Assembly (NCBI RefSeq): GCF_018070465.1
Contig: NZ_JAGPXT010000008.1
Location: forward strand, 1 to 64,000
DNA from: Micromonospora sp. C95
GTDB taxonomy: Bacteria > Actinomycetota > Actinomycetes > Mycobacteriales > Micromonosporaceae
Reading direction: 5' to 3'
Length of the DNA stretch: 64,000 bases
The notes under the pieces are model-generated. The model made no database searches and was not told the origin of the DNA. It saw only the letters and a list, made by a program, of their open reading frames with translations. Shown here one piece after another: positions 46,801 through 55,793 of this stretch. The position numbers were made by a program, and so were the translations under genes. The first letter of the stretch is position 1. Every line of letters starts with the position of its first letter.

Positions 46801-47317
46801 AGGACTGGAGCGCGTCGGTGATCCGGAACTTGCCGTTCAGCACCTGACTGCGGGCGCCCGGCAGGTCACCGAGCCCGTCGTCGATCTGGCCGAGCAGCCC
46901 GCTCAGGCTGACCGGCAGGTCGGTGAGGTCGGACCGCTGCTGCGAGTAGGGCGCCTTGTCCTGGTCGACCCGCGCCGCGACCTCGTTGTAGCGGGTGGCC
47001 GCCGCCTCCTTCTGCGCCGCGGTACTCCGCTGCGGATCCAGACCCAGCAGCAGCACGGCCGCGGTCCGCTCGTCCTGCAGGCCGTCCACCAGCGCACCGG
47101 AGTGGCTGATGAGTTCGGCGAGGTCGCCGGCGCGGTTGGCGTCGTTGAGCGCGTCCAGGTGGTCGACCAGACCGCTGGTACCCACGACGACCGTGGCGAT
47201 GGTCGGCACGATCATGATGAGACCGAGCTTGGACCAGATCGGCATGTCGCGGAGCCGACCGACCGGCCGGCGTAGACGCGACAGGAGAGAACCTGCCGTC
47301 TTCGGCCGTTTGCTCAC
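43853..47317 (-). CDS. cvnA: Conservon sensor histidine kinase with nitrate/nitrite-sensing domain, CvnA
   Basis: An 1154-residue membrane kinase: TM1 (about 27-49), extracellular nitrate/nitrite-sensing (NIT-like) helical domain (about 60-330), TM2 (about 338-362), HAMP-like linker, a dimerisation segment with [14 protein letters not shown] (H489, the likely phosphoacceptor), and a HATPase domain (about 545-660) with [11 protein letters not shown] and EDRGIGIS. The last 450 residues are Pro/Ser/Gly-rich with PVS repeats (about 820-855) and end in the SAWF ... [14 protein letters not shown] ... YHRGVQRG tail. Start GTG 47317 after a GAGGGCGG element. First gene of the conservon; no response regulator is encoded nearby. 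Confidence 0.93.
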   Translation of the reverse strand: MSKRPKTAGSLLSRLRRPVGRLRDMPIWSKLGLIMIVPTIATVVVGTSGLVDHLDALNDANRAGDLAELISHSGALVDGLQDERTAAVLLLGLDPQRSTAAQKEAAATRYNEVAARVDQDKAPYSQQRSDLTDLPVSLSGLLGQIDDGLGDLPGARSQVLNGKFRITDALQSYDELINQLLTIRDSASQLAGDNDLSDRMRAAAAVAREKEWLSVRRVVVHRALISGGMSSTLRTDYISSETGQQQAQQSFDAVATEAEAEFHAQTIGGGDRRQATIYISQVNADNSQNLAGISFTPQQWDEALVANGQLIRSVESKFDSDVVSEASDLRSEVQRTVFLETGLLLTMLLLAIFLAFLVARSMARSLRELRQGALSIAQYGLPQAVARLRDPQVTGQLSPVQLANQIAEPLPVRSKDEFGQVTEAFNAVHLEAVRTAAEQAALRSSVATMFVNLARRSQILVDRLIGHLDRLERGEEDPDRLAELFQLDHLATRMRRNDENLLVLAGADSTRVQREPAALIDVLRAAQSEVEHYTRIEFGVIDRDIEVAAHAVNDLVHLVAELFDNATAFSPPDSQVLVEARRVGDRASLYVEDRGIGISGEQLTELNERLATPPQVDVAVSRMMGLVVVARLASRHGVKVELRPGSDRGTVAEVTLPPTVLVPRALSGRGQQPAALPAAAGPSSGPAPAFGALAALGNGAHPPVPPAARTPGSSGNQVTLGGRPFDPASRNGSGTPTTVGSGGNLPAWSDLTGASGTTGGNGNGYAPLTSNGHPIDPLPQRRHTDEPGGQPPAIPRQLPSSPEAGPYAPPAVPPVSSPPVSGTPYSAPPVSAAPVSGHPVSASPVSGSPVSTPPGHPLPQRPVSAAPGTGTSSAPPAWPPVAGEPAAPAVPERLAAALDMTTELPRVQRQTPAARPAPAQNPPTTPTPPQAQSRQRYADETMELPIFRELESAWFRTRRPGPEESAGARQSTTAGATTQQLSTVDVVNRPAQQTQTGTTGNAPMAQTPTGAGASGGNGAAASGGLRPGAADSAPAHRPAPQENIWRTAADDGWRAATAASQAPPAGTTETGLPKRTPMAQLVPGAVEKPSTSVQRRNPESVRGLLSAYHRGVQRGRSHPSDNNPTGPEGTPGGQQSSQSGSGPVAGSGQKEQEG

Positions 47318-47371
47318 GTCACCGCCCTCGTGATTGCAGCGTCCGCGTTGCCCCCGGACAACGCCCAGCAG

Positions 47372-47388
47372 CCGACCCGGCGGGTCGG
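47372..47388. promoter_or_regulatory. Inverted repeat in the conservon upstream region
   Basis: CCGACCC-GGC-GGGTCGG, a perfect 7-bp dyad 55 nt before the cvnA start codon. It may be an operator or leader hairpin of the conservon. Confidence 0.35.
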
Positions 47389-47498
47389 ACCATCCGAGAT
47401 TCCATCACGCCGCCACGGAAAGAGAAAGCCCAGGTTGGCCGCAGCCGGAGGTGTGATGAGATGTTGATGCAATTTGATCGCGTTCCGTCTGTTCGGAG

Positions 47499-47511
47499 TT
47501 ACTTGAAGTAA
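47499..47511 (+). promoter_or_regulatory. Palindrome abutting the uridine-kinase-like start codon
   Basis: TTACTT-G-AAGTAA is a perfect 6-bp dyad whose last A is the A of the ATG at 47511. It stands out as AT-rich. It could be an operator or a hairpin masking the start. GGAG lies at 47495-47498, 12 nt from the ATG. Confidence 0.4.
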
Positions 47512-48122
47512 TGAGCAGCCCGCACCGAGTCGTCCTCCTGGCTGGCCCTTCCGGCTCCGGAAAGTCGTATATAGCGCAACAAACCGGGCTGCCGGTGCTC
47601 TGTTTGGACGATTTCTACAAGGACGGCGATGACCCAACGTTACCGAGACGGAACGGTCAGATCGATTGGGAGTCGCCCGATTCGTGGGACGCCGAGGCGG
47701 CGGTGGAGGTTATTGACCAATTGGTCCGGCACGGCCGGGCAGACGTGCCGGTGTATGCCATCAATCAGGATCGACGGGTGGCCACTCGGCGCTTCGAGCT
47801 GACCAGTTCGCCACTTTTCGTGGCCGAAGGGATCTTCGCCGCCGAGATCGTCGGGGAGTGCCAGCGACGCGGGCTCCTCGCCGGGGCGTACGCCCTGCGC
47901 CGGCCGCGCAGCGCGACCTTCCTCCGTCGGTTGGCCCGGGACCTCGCCGAGCAGCGCAAGGGCCCCCGGGTCCTGCTGCTGCGCGGCCTGGCGCTGCTAC
48001 GTGCCGAGCCGGCCGTGCTGCGTCGGCAGACCCGGCTCGGTGCGGAGGCCGCCCGGGGCCGGGACGTGCTGCGCCGGGTGGCAGGTCTGCTCGCCGCCGG
48101 CCATCCGCCGCGGACCGGCTGA
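47511..48122 (+). CDS. Uridine-kinase-like P-loop protein
   Basis: A 203-residue P-loop kinase-like protein: Walker A GPSGSGKS (12-19), LCLDDFYKDGDDPTLPR (the acidic DDFY motif of uridine kinases), DWESPDSWD, and a later RRFE/AEGIF region. These fit the uridine/cytidine kinase family, so it may phosphorylate uridine to UMP. The C-terminal 70 residues are Arg/Ala-rich and less typical. Divergent from cvnA, convergent with add (18-nt gap). Nucleoside-kinase activity is inferred. Confidence 0.82.
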   Translation: MSSPHRVVLLAGPSGSGKSYIAQQTGLPVLCLDDFYKDGDDPTLPRRNGQIDWESPDSWDAEAAVEVIDQLVRHGRADVPVYAINQDRRVATRRFELTSSPLFVAEGIFAAEIVGECQRRGLLAGAYALRRPRSATFLRRLARDLAEQRKGPRVLLLRGLALLRAEPAVLRRQTRLGAEAARGRDVLRRVAGLLAAGHPPRTG

Positions 48123-48140
48123 CCCCGGCCCGGGCTTCGT

Positions 48141-49220
48141 TCAGCCCAGCAACTTCGCGTACGCCGGCTTGATCACCTCGTCGATGATCCGTAGCCGCTC
48201 GTCGAAGGGGATGAAGGCCGACTTCATCGCGTTGATCGTGAACCACTGGAGCTCGCGCCAGCCGTAGCCGAACGCGTCCACGAGCAGAGCCATCTCCCGC
48301 GACATCGAGGTGCCGCTCATCAACCGGTTGTCGGTGTTCACGGTCACCCGGAAACGCAGATCTCGCAGCAGCCCGATCGGATGCTCCGCGATGGACGCGG
48401 CGGCGCCGGTCTGCACGTTCGACGACGGGCACAGCTCCAGCGGGATCCGCTTGTCCCGCACGTACGCGGCCAGCCGGCCGAGCTGGGGCTGCGGGCCGGG
48501 GGCGATGTCGTCGACGATGCGGACCCCGTGGCCGAGGCGGTCGGCGCCACACCATTGGATCGCCTGCCAGATGGAGGGCAGCCCGAACGCCTCACCGGCG
48601 TGGATGGTGAAGTGGAAGTTCTCCCGCTGGAGGTACTCGAAGGCGTCCAGGTGACGGGTGGGCGGGAAGCCCGCCTCCGCACCGGCGATGTCGAAGCCCA
48701 CCACACCGTGGTCGCGGTGCCGTACGGCCAGCTCGGCGATCTCCTGCGAACGGGCCGCGTGGCGCATCGCGGTGAGCAGCGTGCCCACCCGGATCGGCGT
48801 ACCGGCCTCGGCGGCGAGCGTGCTGCCCTCCACGAAACCGGCCAGCACCGCCTCGACCACCTCGTCGAGGGTCAGGTTCTGCTCCAGGTGCTGCTCCGGG
48901 GCGAACCGCACCTCGGCGTAGACCACCCCGTCGGCGGCCAGGTCGAGGGCGCACTCCCGAGCCACCCGGCGCAGGGCGGCGCTGGTCTGCATCACGGCGA
49001 CGGTGTGCGCGAAGGTTTCCAGGTAGCGCTCCAGGGAGCCCGAGTCGGCCGCCGCCACGAACCAGCGCCCCAACTCCGCCGGATCGGTGGTGGGCAGAAC
49101 GTGACCGATCTCCTCGGCCAGGTCGACGATCGTGGCCGGGCGCAGGCCGCCGTCCAGATGATCGTGCAACAACGCCTTCGGCGCCCGGACGATGTCCTCG
49201 TATCCGACTACCGTGCTCAT
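48141..49220 (-). CDS. add: Adenosine deaminase
   Basis: Deaminates adenosine and deoxyadenosine to (deoxy)inosine. The 359-residue protein has [10 protein letters not shown] with metal ligands H19 and H21, HAGEAFG, GHGVRI and NTDNRLMSG, where the metal-binding aspartate lies. Complete for the family. ATG 49220 is chosen; GTG 49223 directly before it would add one residue. In mycobacteria add, deoA and cdd form one run; here a methyltransferase and a DUF4272 gene are inserted between add and deoA. Confidence 0.95.
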   Translation of the reverse strand: MSTVVGYEDIVRAPKALLHDHLDGGLRPATIVDLAEEIGHVLPTTDPAELGRWFVAAADSGSLERYLETFAHTVAVMQTSAALRRVARECALDLAADGVVYAEVRFAPEQHLEQNLTLDEVVEAVLAGFVEGSTLAAEAGTPIRVGTLLTAMRHAARSQEIAELAVRHRDHGVVGFDIAGAEAGFPPTRHLDAFEYLQRENFHFTIHAGEAFGLPSIWQAIQWCGADRLGHGVRIVDDIAPGPQPQLGRLAAYVRDKRIPLELCPSSNVQTGAAASIAEHPIGLLRDLRFRVTVNTDNRLMSGTSMSREMALLVDAFGYGWRELQWFTINAMKSAFIPFDERLRIIDEVIKPAYAKLLG

Positions 49221-49364
49221 CACCGCTCGCCCCGCTCACAACCCATGCTCCCGACCCTAGTCGGCTCCTCCGGCCGGCGACCCGCGCAGGGCGGGTGTCG
49301 ACGCCCTCGGCCGGCCCGGACGGCCCCGACGTACGCCCTAGACTCGACACGTGAGGCAGCCGTG

Positions 49365-50264
49365 ATGGATTCCCGCGTCGTGGCCCGGCTGCGCTGTCCC
49401 GTCTGCCACGACCCGCTCGCCGAGGTCGCGACCGGCGCATCCCGGTCGTTGCGGTGCCCGCGCCGGCACAGCTTCGACATCGCCCGGCAGGGCTATGTAA
49501 ATCTGCTCACCGGCCGCGCTACGCACAGTGGCGACACCGCCGAGATGGTCGCCGCTCGGGCGGACTTCCTGTCCGCCGGCCACTACGACGTCATCTCCGC
49601 CGCCCTCGCCGCCGACGCCGACGCTGCCCTCGCCGCCGCCGACGCTGCCCTCGCCGCCGCCATCCCCGACCAGGTCCTCGGCGCGTACCCGCTGGTGGTG
49701 GACGCGGGCGCGGGCACCGGCCGGCACCTCGCGGCGGTGCTGGCTGCCGTGCCCGGGACCGTCGGTCTCGCGCTGGACATCGCCAAACCCGCGCTTCGCC
49801 GGGCCGCCCGCGCCCACCCGCGGGTCACCGCCGCGCTGGCCGACACCTGGCAACGACTACCGCTGGCGGACGCCTCGACGGCGCTGTTGCTGAACGTCTT
49901 CGCGCCCCGTAACGGCGCCGAGTTCCGCCGGGTGCTCGCCCCGGGTGGACGACTGCTGGTGGTGACGCCGGCCAACGACCATCTCACCGAACTGGTCGCC
50001 GCACTCGGCCTGCTCCGGGTCGACCCGGCCAAGGCGGACCGGGTGGCGGCCAGCCTGGCCGGACATTTCACCGAGGAGTCGACGGCCGTGCACCGGCAGG
50101 AGCTGACGCTGTCCCGCGCGGAGGTGGCCACCCTGGTCGGCATGGGTCCGAGCGCCTGGCACGCCGACCCGGCAGGGTCTGCGGCCCGGATCGACGCCCT
50201 CGGCGAGCCGGTCCGGGTGACCATGGCGGTGCGGCTCGGCACCTACCGTCCGGCCCAGGCCTAG
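49365..50264 (+). CDS. rlmA: RlmA/TlrB-type 23S rRNA guanine-N1 methyltransferase
   Basis: A 299-residue SAM-dependent methyltransferase with an N-terminal zinc site (RCPVCHDPL, C11/C14, then RCPRRHSFD, C31/H35), followed by ARQGYVNLLTG, the signature of RlmA(I)/(II) enzymes, and SAM motif VDAGAGTGRH. RlmA(II) proteins such as TlrB and MyrA of antibiotic producers methylate G748 of 23S rRNA and give macrolide resistance; RlmA(I) methylates G745. Which nucleotide is the target cannot be told here. An Ala-Asp-rich DNA duplication (49610-49665) lengthens a loop before the SAM motif. The stop overlaps the convergent DUF4272 gene by 4 nt. Confidence 0.87.
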   Translation: MDSRVVARLRCPVCHDPLAEVATGASRSLRCPRRHSFDIARQGYVNLLTGRATHSGDTAEMVAARADFLSAGHYDVISAALAADADAALAAADAALAAAIPDQVLGAYPLVVDAGAGTGRHLAAVLAAVPGTVGLALDIAKPALRRAARAHPRVTAALADTWQRLPLADASTALLLNVFAPRNGAEFRRVLAPGGRLLVVTPANDHLTELVAALGLLRVDPAKADRVAASLAGHFTEESTAVHRQELTLSRAEVATLVGMGPSAWHADPAGSAARIDALGEPVRVTMAVRLGTYRPAQA

Positions 50265-50941
50265 GTGGAGAGGTCTACCTCTTCCCAGCCGGGGGGCTCG
50301 TCGTGGTACGGCCCGCGCAGGATCACCGCCCACTCCAGCGCCCACCGACGCTGACCGATCGCGTTGGCGTCCACCAACCCCGGCAGGCTCCGGCCGGCGC
50401 GGCTCACCTCAAGGTACGACCAGTCCAGGCAGTAGTGCAGGTCGAGCAGGGCCGCCGCGTCCGCCGGATGCTGCGGCGCGGCCAGGATCCGGGTTCGCCA
50501 CTGCCGGAAGGTCTCCCCCTCGACAATGTGCGGCAGCCGCTCCACCAGGCGGTCGTCGGCCGGCATGGTGGGATCCAGCTGCTTGGTCAAGCCGAGCACC
50601 CAGGCCAGCGAGAACAGTGCATCGTGATGCAGCACGAAGGAGCGGTGGTCGCCCTTGGCCCCGGTGACGAACTGGAACTCCGGCGGGGTGACCATCTCCA
50701 TCAGATGCGAGGCGAGCAGCCAGCTCATCGCGGCCTGGGGCGGCATGCCGAAGCATCGGGCCAGGATCAGGTGCAGCACTGCGATCCGTGCCTCGATCGC
50801 CGCCGTCGGCCGCAGCTCGATGTCGTCGCCCGGTTCCCAGACCAGCGGAAACTGCGGCGGTGGCAACGGCAGGCGCAACCGGGCCAGCTCCTCCAGGCTC
50901 GCCTCACGCACCTCGCGGGGGTCGGGGGCAGGCACGATCAC
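50261..50941 (-). CDS. DUF4272-like protein
   Basis: A 226-residue soluble protein with SLEELARLRLPLPPPQFPLVWEPGD near the start and a C-terminal LLDLHYCLDWSYLEVSRAGRSL ... RRWALEWAV segment, which fits DUF4272, a family of unknown function. No enzyme motif. It is downstream of deoA with a 106-nt gap on the same strand and convergent with rlmA. Family call is from pattern memory. Confidence 0.75.
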   Translation of the reverse strand: MIVPAPDPREVREASLEELARLRLPLPPPQFPLVWEPGDDIELRPTAAIEARIAVLHLILARCFGMPPQAAMSWLLASHLMEMVTPPEFQFVTGAKGDHRSFVLHHDALFSLAWVLGLTKQLDPTMPADDRLVERLPHIVEGETFRQWRTRILAAPQHPADAAALLDLHYCLDWSYLEVSRAGRSLPGLVDANAIGQRRWALEWAVILRGPYHDEPPGWEEVDLST

Positions 50942-51047
50942 GGCAACATCCCTGTCTGATCACGATGTCTCGGCGCCGACGGTCCCCCCTGGCCTGCGAG
51001 AATAGCGGCCCTCACGCTCCGACACCATGGCCGGGACCAGGGTTTCG

Positions 51048-52328
51048 TCACTCGACGCGTTCGATCACCAACGGCGCCGCGGCCGGCGGTCGGGCCGCCA
51101 CGGTCACCGCCCGGGCGGCCTCCGCCAGCGCCGCCGGAATCAGCTCCGACCGCTCGGCCCGCAGTTCGTAGAGGGGGTCACCGGCGCGCACCGGGTCGCC
51201 GGGGCGCTTGTGCAGCACCACCCCGGCCGGCACGCTCACCGGGTCCTCCTTGCGCGCCCGACCCGCGCCGAGCCGCCACGCGGCCACCCCCATGGCGTAC
51301 GCATCGACCGCCGCCACGTGACCGTCCGTGTCGGCGCGGACCACCTCGACCTCGGTCGCCTCGGGCATCGGGGCGTCCGGGTCCCCGCCCTGCGCCCGGA
51401 TCATCGACCGCCAGACGTCCATCGCCCGCCCGTCCCGGAGGGCGGTGCCGGGGTCGACGTCCGGCAGTCCAGCCGCGTCGAGCATCTCCCGGGCCAGCGC
51501 CAGGGTCAGTTCCACCACGTCGGCCGGGCCGCCACCGGCGAGCACCTCCACCGACTCGGTCACCTCGATGCCGTTGCCGATCGCCCGACCGAGCGGGGTG
51601 GACATGTCGGTGAGCAGGGCAACGGTCTTCACTCCGTGCGCGCCGCCCAGCTCCACCATGGTCCGGGCCAGTTCCCGAGCATCGTCGACCGACTTCATGA
51701 ACGCGCCGGAGCCCACCTTGACGTCGAGCACCAGCGCCCCGGTTCCCTCGGCGATCTTCTTGCTCATGATGGAGCTGGCGATCAGCGGGATGGCCTCGAC
51801 GGTGCCGGTGACGTCACGCAACGCGTACAGCTTGCGGTCGGCCGGCGCGAGCCCGGAGCCGGCCGCGCAGATCACCGCACCGATGTCCCGCAGTTGGGCG
51901 GTGAACTCCTCGTTGCTCAGCGCCGCCCGCCAGCCCGGTATCGACTCCAGCTTGTCCAGGGTGCCGCCGGTGTGGCCGAGCCCGCGCCCGGAAAGCTGCG
52001 GCACCGCGGCGCCACAGGCGGCCACCAGCGGGGTGAGCGGCAGAGTGATCTTGTCACCGACGCCACCCGTCGAGTGCTTGTCGACGGTCGGCCGGGCCAC
52101 CGAGGAGAGATCGAGCCGCTCGCCACTGGCGATCATCGCGGCCGTCCAACGGGCGATCTCCGGGCCGGTCATCCCGTTCAGCAGGATCGCCATGGCCAGC
52201 GCCGACATCTGCTCGTCGGCCACCACCCCCCGGGTGTACGCATCCACCACCCAGTCGATCTGCCCGTCGGACAACACCCCCCCGTCCCGCTTGACCCGAA
52301 TAACATCAACCGCTGCAAACCCACTCAT
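51048..52328 (-). CDS. deoA: Pyrimidine-nucleoside / thymidine phosphorylase
   Basis: Phosphorolyses thymidine or deoxyuridine to base and deoxyribose-1-phosphate. The 426-residue protein has the family phosphate-binding KHSTGGVGDK, GRGLGHTGGTLDKLESIPG, and SSIMSKKIAEG with catalytic serine/lysine. It follows cdd by 135 nt, with a conserved-loop hairpin in between. Together with cdd and the BmpA-type importer it forms a nucleoside catabolic operon. Confidence 0.95.
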   Translation of the reverse strand: MSGFAAVDVIRVKRDGGVLSDGQIDWVVDAYTRGVVADEQMSALAMAILLNGMTGPEIARWTAAMIASGERLDLSSVARPTVDKHSTGGVGDKITLPLTPLVAACGAAVPQLSGRGLGHTGGTLDKLESIPGWRAALSNEEFTAQLRDIGAVICAAGSGLAPADRKLYALRDVTGTVEAIPLIASSIMSKKIAEGTGALVLDVKVGSGAFMKSVDDARELARTMVELGGAHGVKTVALLTDMSTPLGRAIGNGIEVTESVEVLAGGGPADVVELTLALAREMLDAAGLPDVDPGTALRDGRAMDVWRSMIRAQGGDPDAPMPEATEVEVVRADTDGHVAAVDAYAMGVAAWRLGAGRARKEDPVSVPAGVVLHKRPGDPVRAGDPLYELRAERSELIPAALAEAARAVTVAARPPAAAPLVIERVE

Positions 52329-52384
52329 CAGACAGATCTTCCCTAGTCAAATGGCGATACCGGTACGCGCACCGTGCCCCCGGA

Positions 52385-52458
52385 GGGGATGGGCCGACCG
52401 TGCCCGGCGGAGGGATCAAGCCTGACCGCCCGGAGCCGGGCACGGTCGGCCCATCCCC
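52385..52458 (-). other. Conserved-loop hairpin, copy 2, between cdd and deoA
   Basis: Arms 52385-52408 and 52435-52458 are perfectly complementary over 24 nt. Read on the minus strand, the 26-nt loop begins TCCGGGCGGTCAGGCTTGAT, the same as in the hairpin at 28231-28304, while the arm sequences are unrelated. It begins 6 nt after the cdd stop and lies 56 nt before deoA, so it may act as an intra-operon terminator or RNA-stability element. Left of it, ACCGTGCCC...GGAGGGGAT is partly duplicated. Confidence 0.85.
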
Positions 52459-52463
52459 AAAGC

Positions 52464-53168
52464 TCAACCACCCCAGCGAACCGGGATCTCCGTAGGCGGC
52501 TCACCCTCACCGGCCCAGAAGATCGTGCCGGACGTGTCGACCACCACCACCCGGGGCGTACGCGCCAGCCCCCAGCCGATCGCCTCCGCCGAGTCGTCCC
52601 AGCTCGGGCCCTCCTCCAGCACTCCGGTCTCGGCGCCCGCGTCGTCGCCGGCCGAGCGTTCCCAGTAGGCCGTCCAGACCTGCTGGCCGGCGGAGAGGTC
52701 GGGGTGCACGAAGACGGTGCCCCGGCCGCGCCAGGCAGCCAGCCGGTCGGGTACCACCGGCACCGGCCGTTCCCCGGTGACCGCCTCGATGTCGGCAACG
52801 TCGAAGGCGTGCGGCAACAGTTCGGCCATCCGCAGCGGACCACCCTTGGCCTCGACCAGACATTCCGGTCCGCCCTGTTCCCACAACAACTGCCGGCAGC
52901 GCCCGCACGGCATCAGCGGCTCGCCGGTGGCGTCGACGCAGGACAGCGCGACGATCCGGCCGCCGCCCGTGGCGTGCAGTGCGGAGACGACCCCGCACTC
53001 GGCGCAGAGCGTCACGCCGTACGCGGCGTTCTCGACGTTGCAGCCGACCACGACCCGGCCGTCGTCGACGAGAGCCGCCGCGCCGACCGGAAACTTCGAG
53101 TACGGCACGTACGCGTGCCGCATGACCTCGGTGGCGGCGGCGCGCAGCCGCTCCCAGTCGATTTCCAT
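52464..53168 (-). CDS. cdd: Cytidine deaminase with extra C-terminal domain
   Basis: Residues 1-130 form a standard cytidine deaminase: NVENAAYGVTLCAE with zinc ligand C55 and catalytic E57, and PCGRC with C88 and C91. Residues 131-234 are an additional domain not found in ordinary 130-residue enzymes (GTVFVHPDLSAGQQVWTAYW, SAEAIGWGLARTPRVVVVD, GTIFWAGEGEPP). The latter looks folded, with alternating strands, and is unrecognised. The gene lies 15 nt after the second importer permease, so cytidine is probably deaminated as it enters. Confidence 0.92.
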   Translation of the reverse strand: MEIDWERLRAAATEVMRHAYVPYSKFPVGAAALVDDGRVVVGCNVENAAYGVTLCAECGVVSALHATGGGRIVALSCVDATGEPLMPCGRCRQLLWEQGGPECLVEAKGGPLRMAELLPHAFDVADIEAVTGERPVPVVPDRLAAWRGRGTVFVHPDLSAGQQVWTAYWERSAGDDAGAETGVLEEGPSWDDSAEAIGWGLARTPRVVVVDTSGTIFWAGEGEPPTEIPVRWGG

Positions 53169-53183
53169 GGTGAGCTCCCTGGG

Positions 53184-54464
53184 TCAGCCCTTGATGTACG
53201 GCTTGCCGTCCGCGGCCGGTGCCCGGACCCGACCGACCAGCCCGGCCACGGCCAGGATCGTCGCCAGGTAGGGCAGCATGGCCAGGAACTGACCGGGAAT
53301 CACACTGTTGATCGCACCGAGGTAGGTGGCCAACTGGTCGGCGAAGCCGAAGAAGAGTGCGGCGAGCAGCGCGCCGGTCGGACTCCACCGGCCGAAGATC
53401 AACGCCGCCAGGGCGATGAAGCCCTTGCCACCGATCATGTTCTTGGTGAATGAGAAGAGCGCCAACGTGTAGGAGGCACCGCCGATGCCGGCGACGGCAC
53501 CGGCCATGACCACGTTGCGGTAGCGCAGGCCGAGCACCCGCACACCCAGGGTGTCGGCCGCCGTGGGGTGCTCACCGACCGACCGGGTCCGCAGGCCCCA
53601 CCGGGTACGGAACAGCGCGATGTGGATCACGAGCACCAGGAGCAGGGCCAGGTAGAGGAAGATGTTGCCGCGGAACAGCGCCGGCCCGAGCAGCGGAATG
53701 TCCGACAGCAGCGGGATCTCCCAGTTGCTGAAGCGAGGTGCGCTGTTGTAGCGGGCGGCGTCGGTCTGCATCAGCCGCTCGTAGAGGAAGCCGGTGATGC
53801 CGACCGCCAGCAGGTTGAGCACGATGCCCATGACCACCTGGTCGACCAGGTAGCGGATGCTGAACACGGCGAGCAGCAGCGAGATGAGTGAGCCGCCGAT
53901 GGCGGCAGCGACGAGTCCCACCCAGACGCTGCCGGAGATGCTGCCGAAGAGGGCGCCGCTGAAGGCGCCCATCAGCAGTTGCCCCTCGATGGCGACGTTC
54001 ACCACGCCGGAGCGCTCGCACAGCACACCGGCCAGCGAGCCGAAGATCAGCGGCAGGGCGAGCAGGAAGGTACCCCGCACGATGTTCACCAGCGGCATGA
54101 AGTTCTGCCCGGTAGGTGCGGCGGAGACCTGCCAGCACAGGAACGACAGCACGAAGGCGACCAGGCCGGCGGCGAGCACCGGCACGAACCAGCGCTTCGG
54201 CAGGCCGGCGAGCAGGGCACCGCCGGCGGCGAGCACGATCAGGCCGAAGACGATCGCGCCGACGGTGCCGTTGACCTCCAGCGCGGCGCCCGCGGCGTCC
54301 TCGCTGAGCGTGAAGCGGGCCTGCTCACCGGTGGCGAGCGCGCCGAACAGCACGGTGGCCAGCAGGCCGAGGGCCAGCAGCACCAGCCCGACCTTGCGGT
54401 TACGGGTCCAGAAGCCCTCGGCGACCGCCGCGACCGCGACGTCGGGAACAGCCGTGGTGGACAT
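53184..54464 (-). CDS. Nucleoside ABC importer permease, second subunit (NupQ-like)
   Basis: A 426-residue permease with about ten to twelve helices, including GSLAGVLCERSGVVNVAIEGQLLMGA, the hallmark of the BmpA-associated permease family (YufQ/NupC type), and SVGEHPTAADTLGVRV. Encoded 3 nt after the first permease and 15 nt before cdd. The first 130 residues contain additional helices not present in the shortest homologues. Confidence 0.92.
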   Translation of the reverse strand: MSTTAVPDVAVAAVAEGFWTRNRKVGLVLLALGLLATVLFGALATGEQARFTLSEDAAGAALEVNGTVGAIVFGLIVLAAGGALLAGLPKRWFVPVLAAGLVAFVLSFLCWQVSAAPTGQNFMPLVNIVRGTFLLALPLIFGSLAGVLCERSGVVNVAIEGQLLMGAFSGALFGSISGSVWVGLVAAAIGGSLISLLLAVFSIRYLVDQVVMGIVLNLLAVGITGFLYERLMQTDAARYNSAPRFSNWEIPLLSDIPLLGPALFRGNIFLYLALLLVLVIHIALFRTRWGLRTRSVGEHPTAADTLGVRVLGLRYRNVVMAGAVAGIGGASYTLALFSFTKNMIGGKGFIALAALIFGRWSPTGALLAALFFGFADQLATYLGAINSVIPGQFLAMLPYLATILAVAGLVGRVRAPAADGKPYIKG

Positions 54465-54467
54465 GCC

Positions 54468-55793
54468 TCACCAGCCCTTCGCGAGGCTCGTCTGCAACCG
54501 GGCGGTGCGCGCGGCCCGGAGCTGGAAGATCGCCTTTACCAGTGCCGGCGCGGCGATGAAGATGACGATCAGGGCCTGGAGCACGGTGACCAGCTCCAGC
54601 GAGATCCCCGAGTACGACTGCATCCGGTTGCCGCCGGCCTGCAACGCACCGAACAGCAGCGCGGCCAGCGCAACCCCCCACGGTTTCACCCGGCCGAGCA
54701 GGGCGACCAGGATGCCGTCGAATCCGATCTGGGCGACCACCAGTGGGGTCAGGGCCGCAGCGGTGGTGCCGAGCACCATCTGCGAGCCGCCGAGACCGGC
54801 CAACGCACCGGCGAAAACCATGATCAAGACGTACGTCCGGGTGACGCTGATGCCGGCGGTGCGGGCGGCGTCCGGGTTGGCGCCCACCGCCCGCAGCTCG
54901 AAGCCGAGTGTGGAACGGTTCAGCAGCCAGGCGACCGCCCAGGTCGCCAGCACGGCCAGGATGATGCCGGCGTGGGCACGCAGCCCGTCGCCGAAGAGTC
55001 GCGGCAGTTGGGCGGAGGCGTCCACCGGCCGGCTGATCGCGTCGGTGCGGGTCGGGTCCTGCACCCCGTTCTGCACGATCAGCCAGGTGAGGAAGTAGAC
55101 CGCGATGTAGTTGAGCATGATCGTGTTGATCACCTCGTGGGCGCCGGTCCGCGCCTTGAGGATGCCCGGGACGAAACCCCAGATCGCCCCACCGAGTGCG
55201 CCAGCCAGGACGGCGACCAGCAGGTGCAGGCCGGGCGGCAGCGGCAGCAGGAAGCCGGCCAGCGCGGCCAGGATGACACCCATCGTCGCCTGCCCCTGCG
55301 CGCCGATGTTGAACAGGCCGCCCCGGAAGGCCAGCGCCACCGACAGACCCGTGAAGACCAGCGGTGCGGTGTAGGTGAGCGTCTCCGAGATCGGACTCAA
55401 CGCGGCGTTGACGGTGGTCGCGGCCGGATCGAAGACCGAACCCTTGAACAGATTCGCGTACGCCTCACTGACAAGCGTCCAACTGGCGTTTATCGCGTCC
55501 GACGGGCGGGCGGTGATGTAGCCGTAGGTGGCCAGCACCTCCGGGTCGGAAATGATCATCAGGATGGCACCGACGACCATCGCCAGGACCAGCGAGAGCA
55601 GAGTCACCGTGAAGGTGTTGGCCGCCCACAGGTTCTCCAGGAACAGCCGCCCCAGCGTGGGACGCGGTCCGGGCTCGCCGGGTGTGGTGGCCGCCTCGGC
55701 GCGTTCGGTGTTGCCGAGCGCGGTCCGGCCGGCCTGGTCCTCGCTCGCCGGTTCCTTGTCCGGGGATCCCGGCTGTGCGTTCCGGTCACTCAT
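54468..55793 (-). CDS. Nucleoside ABC importer permease, first subunit (NupP-like)
   Basis: A 441-residue permease. A polar 50-residue N-terminus (SDRNAQPGSPDKEPASEDQ) is followed by about nine helices with GLFNIGAQGQATMGVILAALAG and RTGAHEVINTIMLNYIA, signatures of the YufP/NupB branch. It pairs with the next permease to form the membrane channel for nucleosides. A 64-nt linker repeat precedes its ATG. Confidence 0.92.
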   Translation of the reverse strand: MSDRNAQPGSPDKEPASEDQAGRTALGNTERAEAATTPGEPGPRPTLGRLFLENLWAANTFTVTLLSLVLAMVVGAILMIISDPEVLATYGYITARPSDAINASWTLVSEAYANLFKGSVFDPAATTVNAALSPISETLTYTAPLVFTGLSVALAFRGGLFNIGAQGQATMGVILAALAGFLLPLPPGLHLLVAVLAGALGGAIWGFVPGILKARTGAHEVINTIMLNYIAVYFLTWLIVQNGVQDPTRTDAISRPVDASAQLPRLFGDGLRAHAGIILAVLATWAVAWLLNRSTLGFELRAVGANPDAARTAGISVTRTYVLIMVFAGALAGLGGSQMVLGTTAAALTPLVVAQIGFDGILVALLGRVKPWGVALAALLFGALQAGGNRMQSYSGISLELVTVLQALIVIFIAAPALVKAIFQLRAARTARLQTSLAKGW

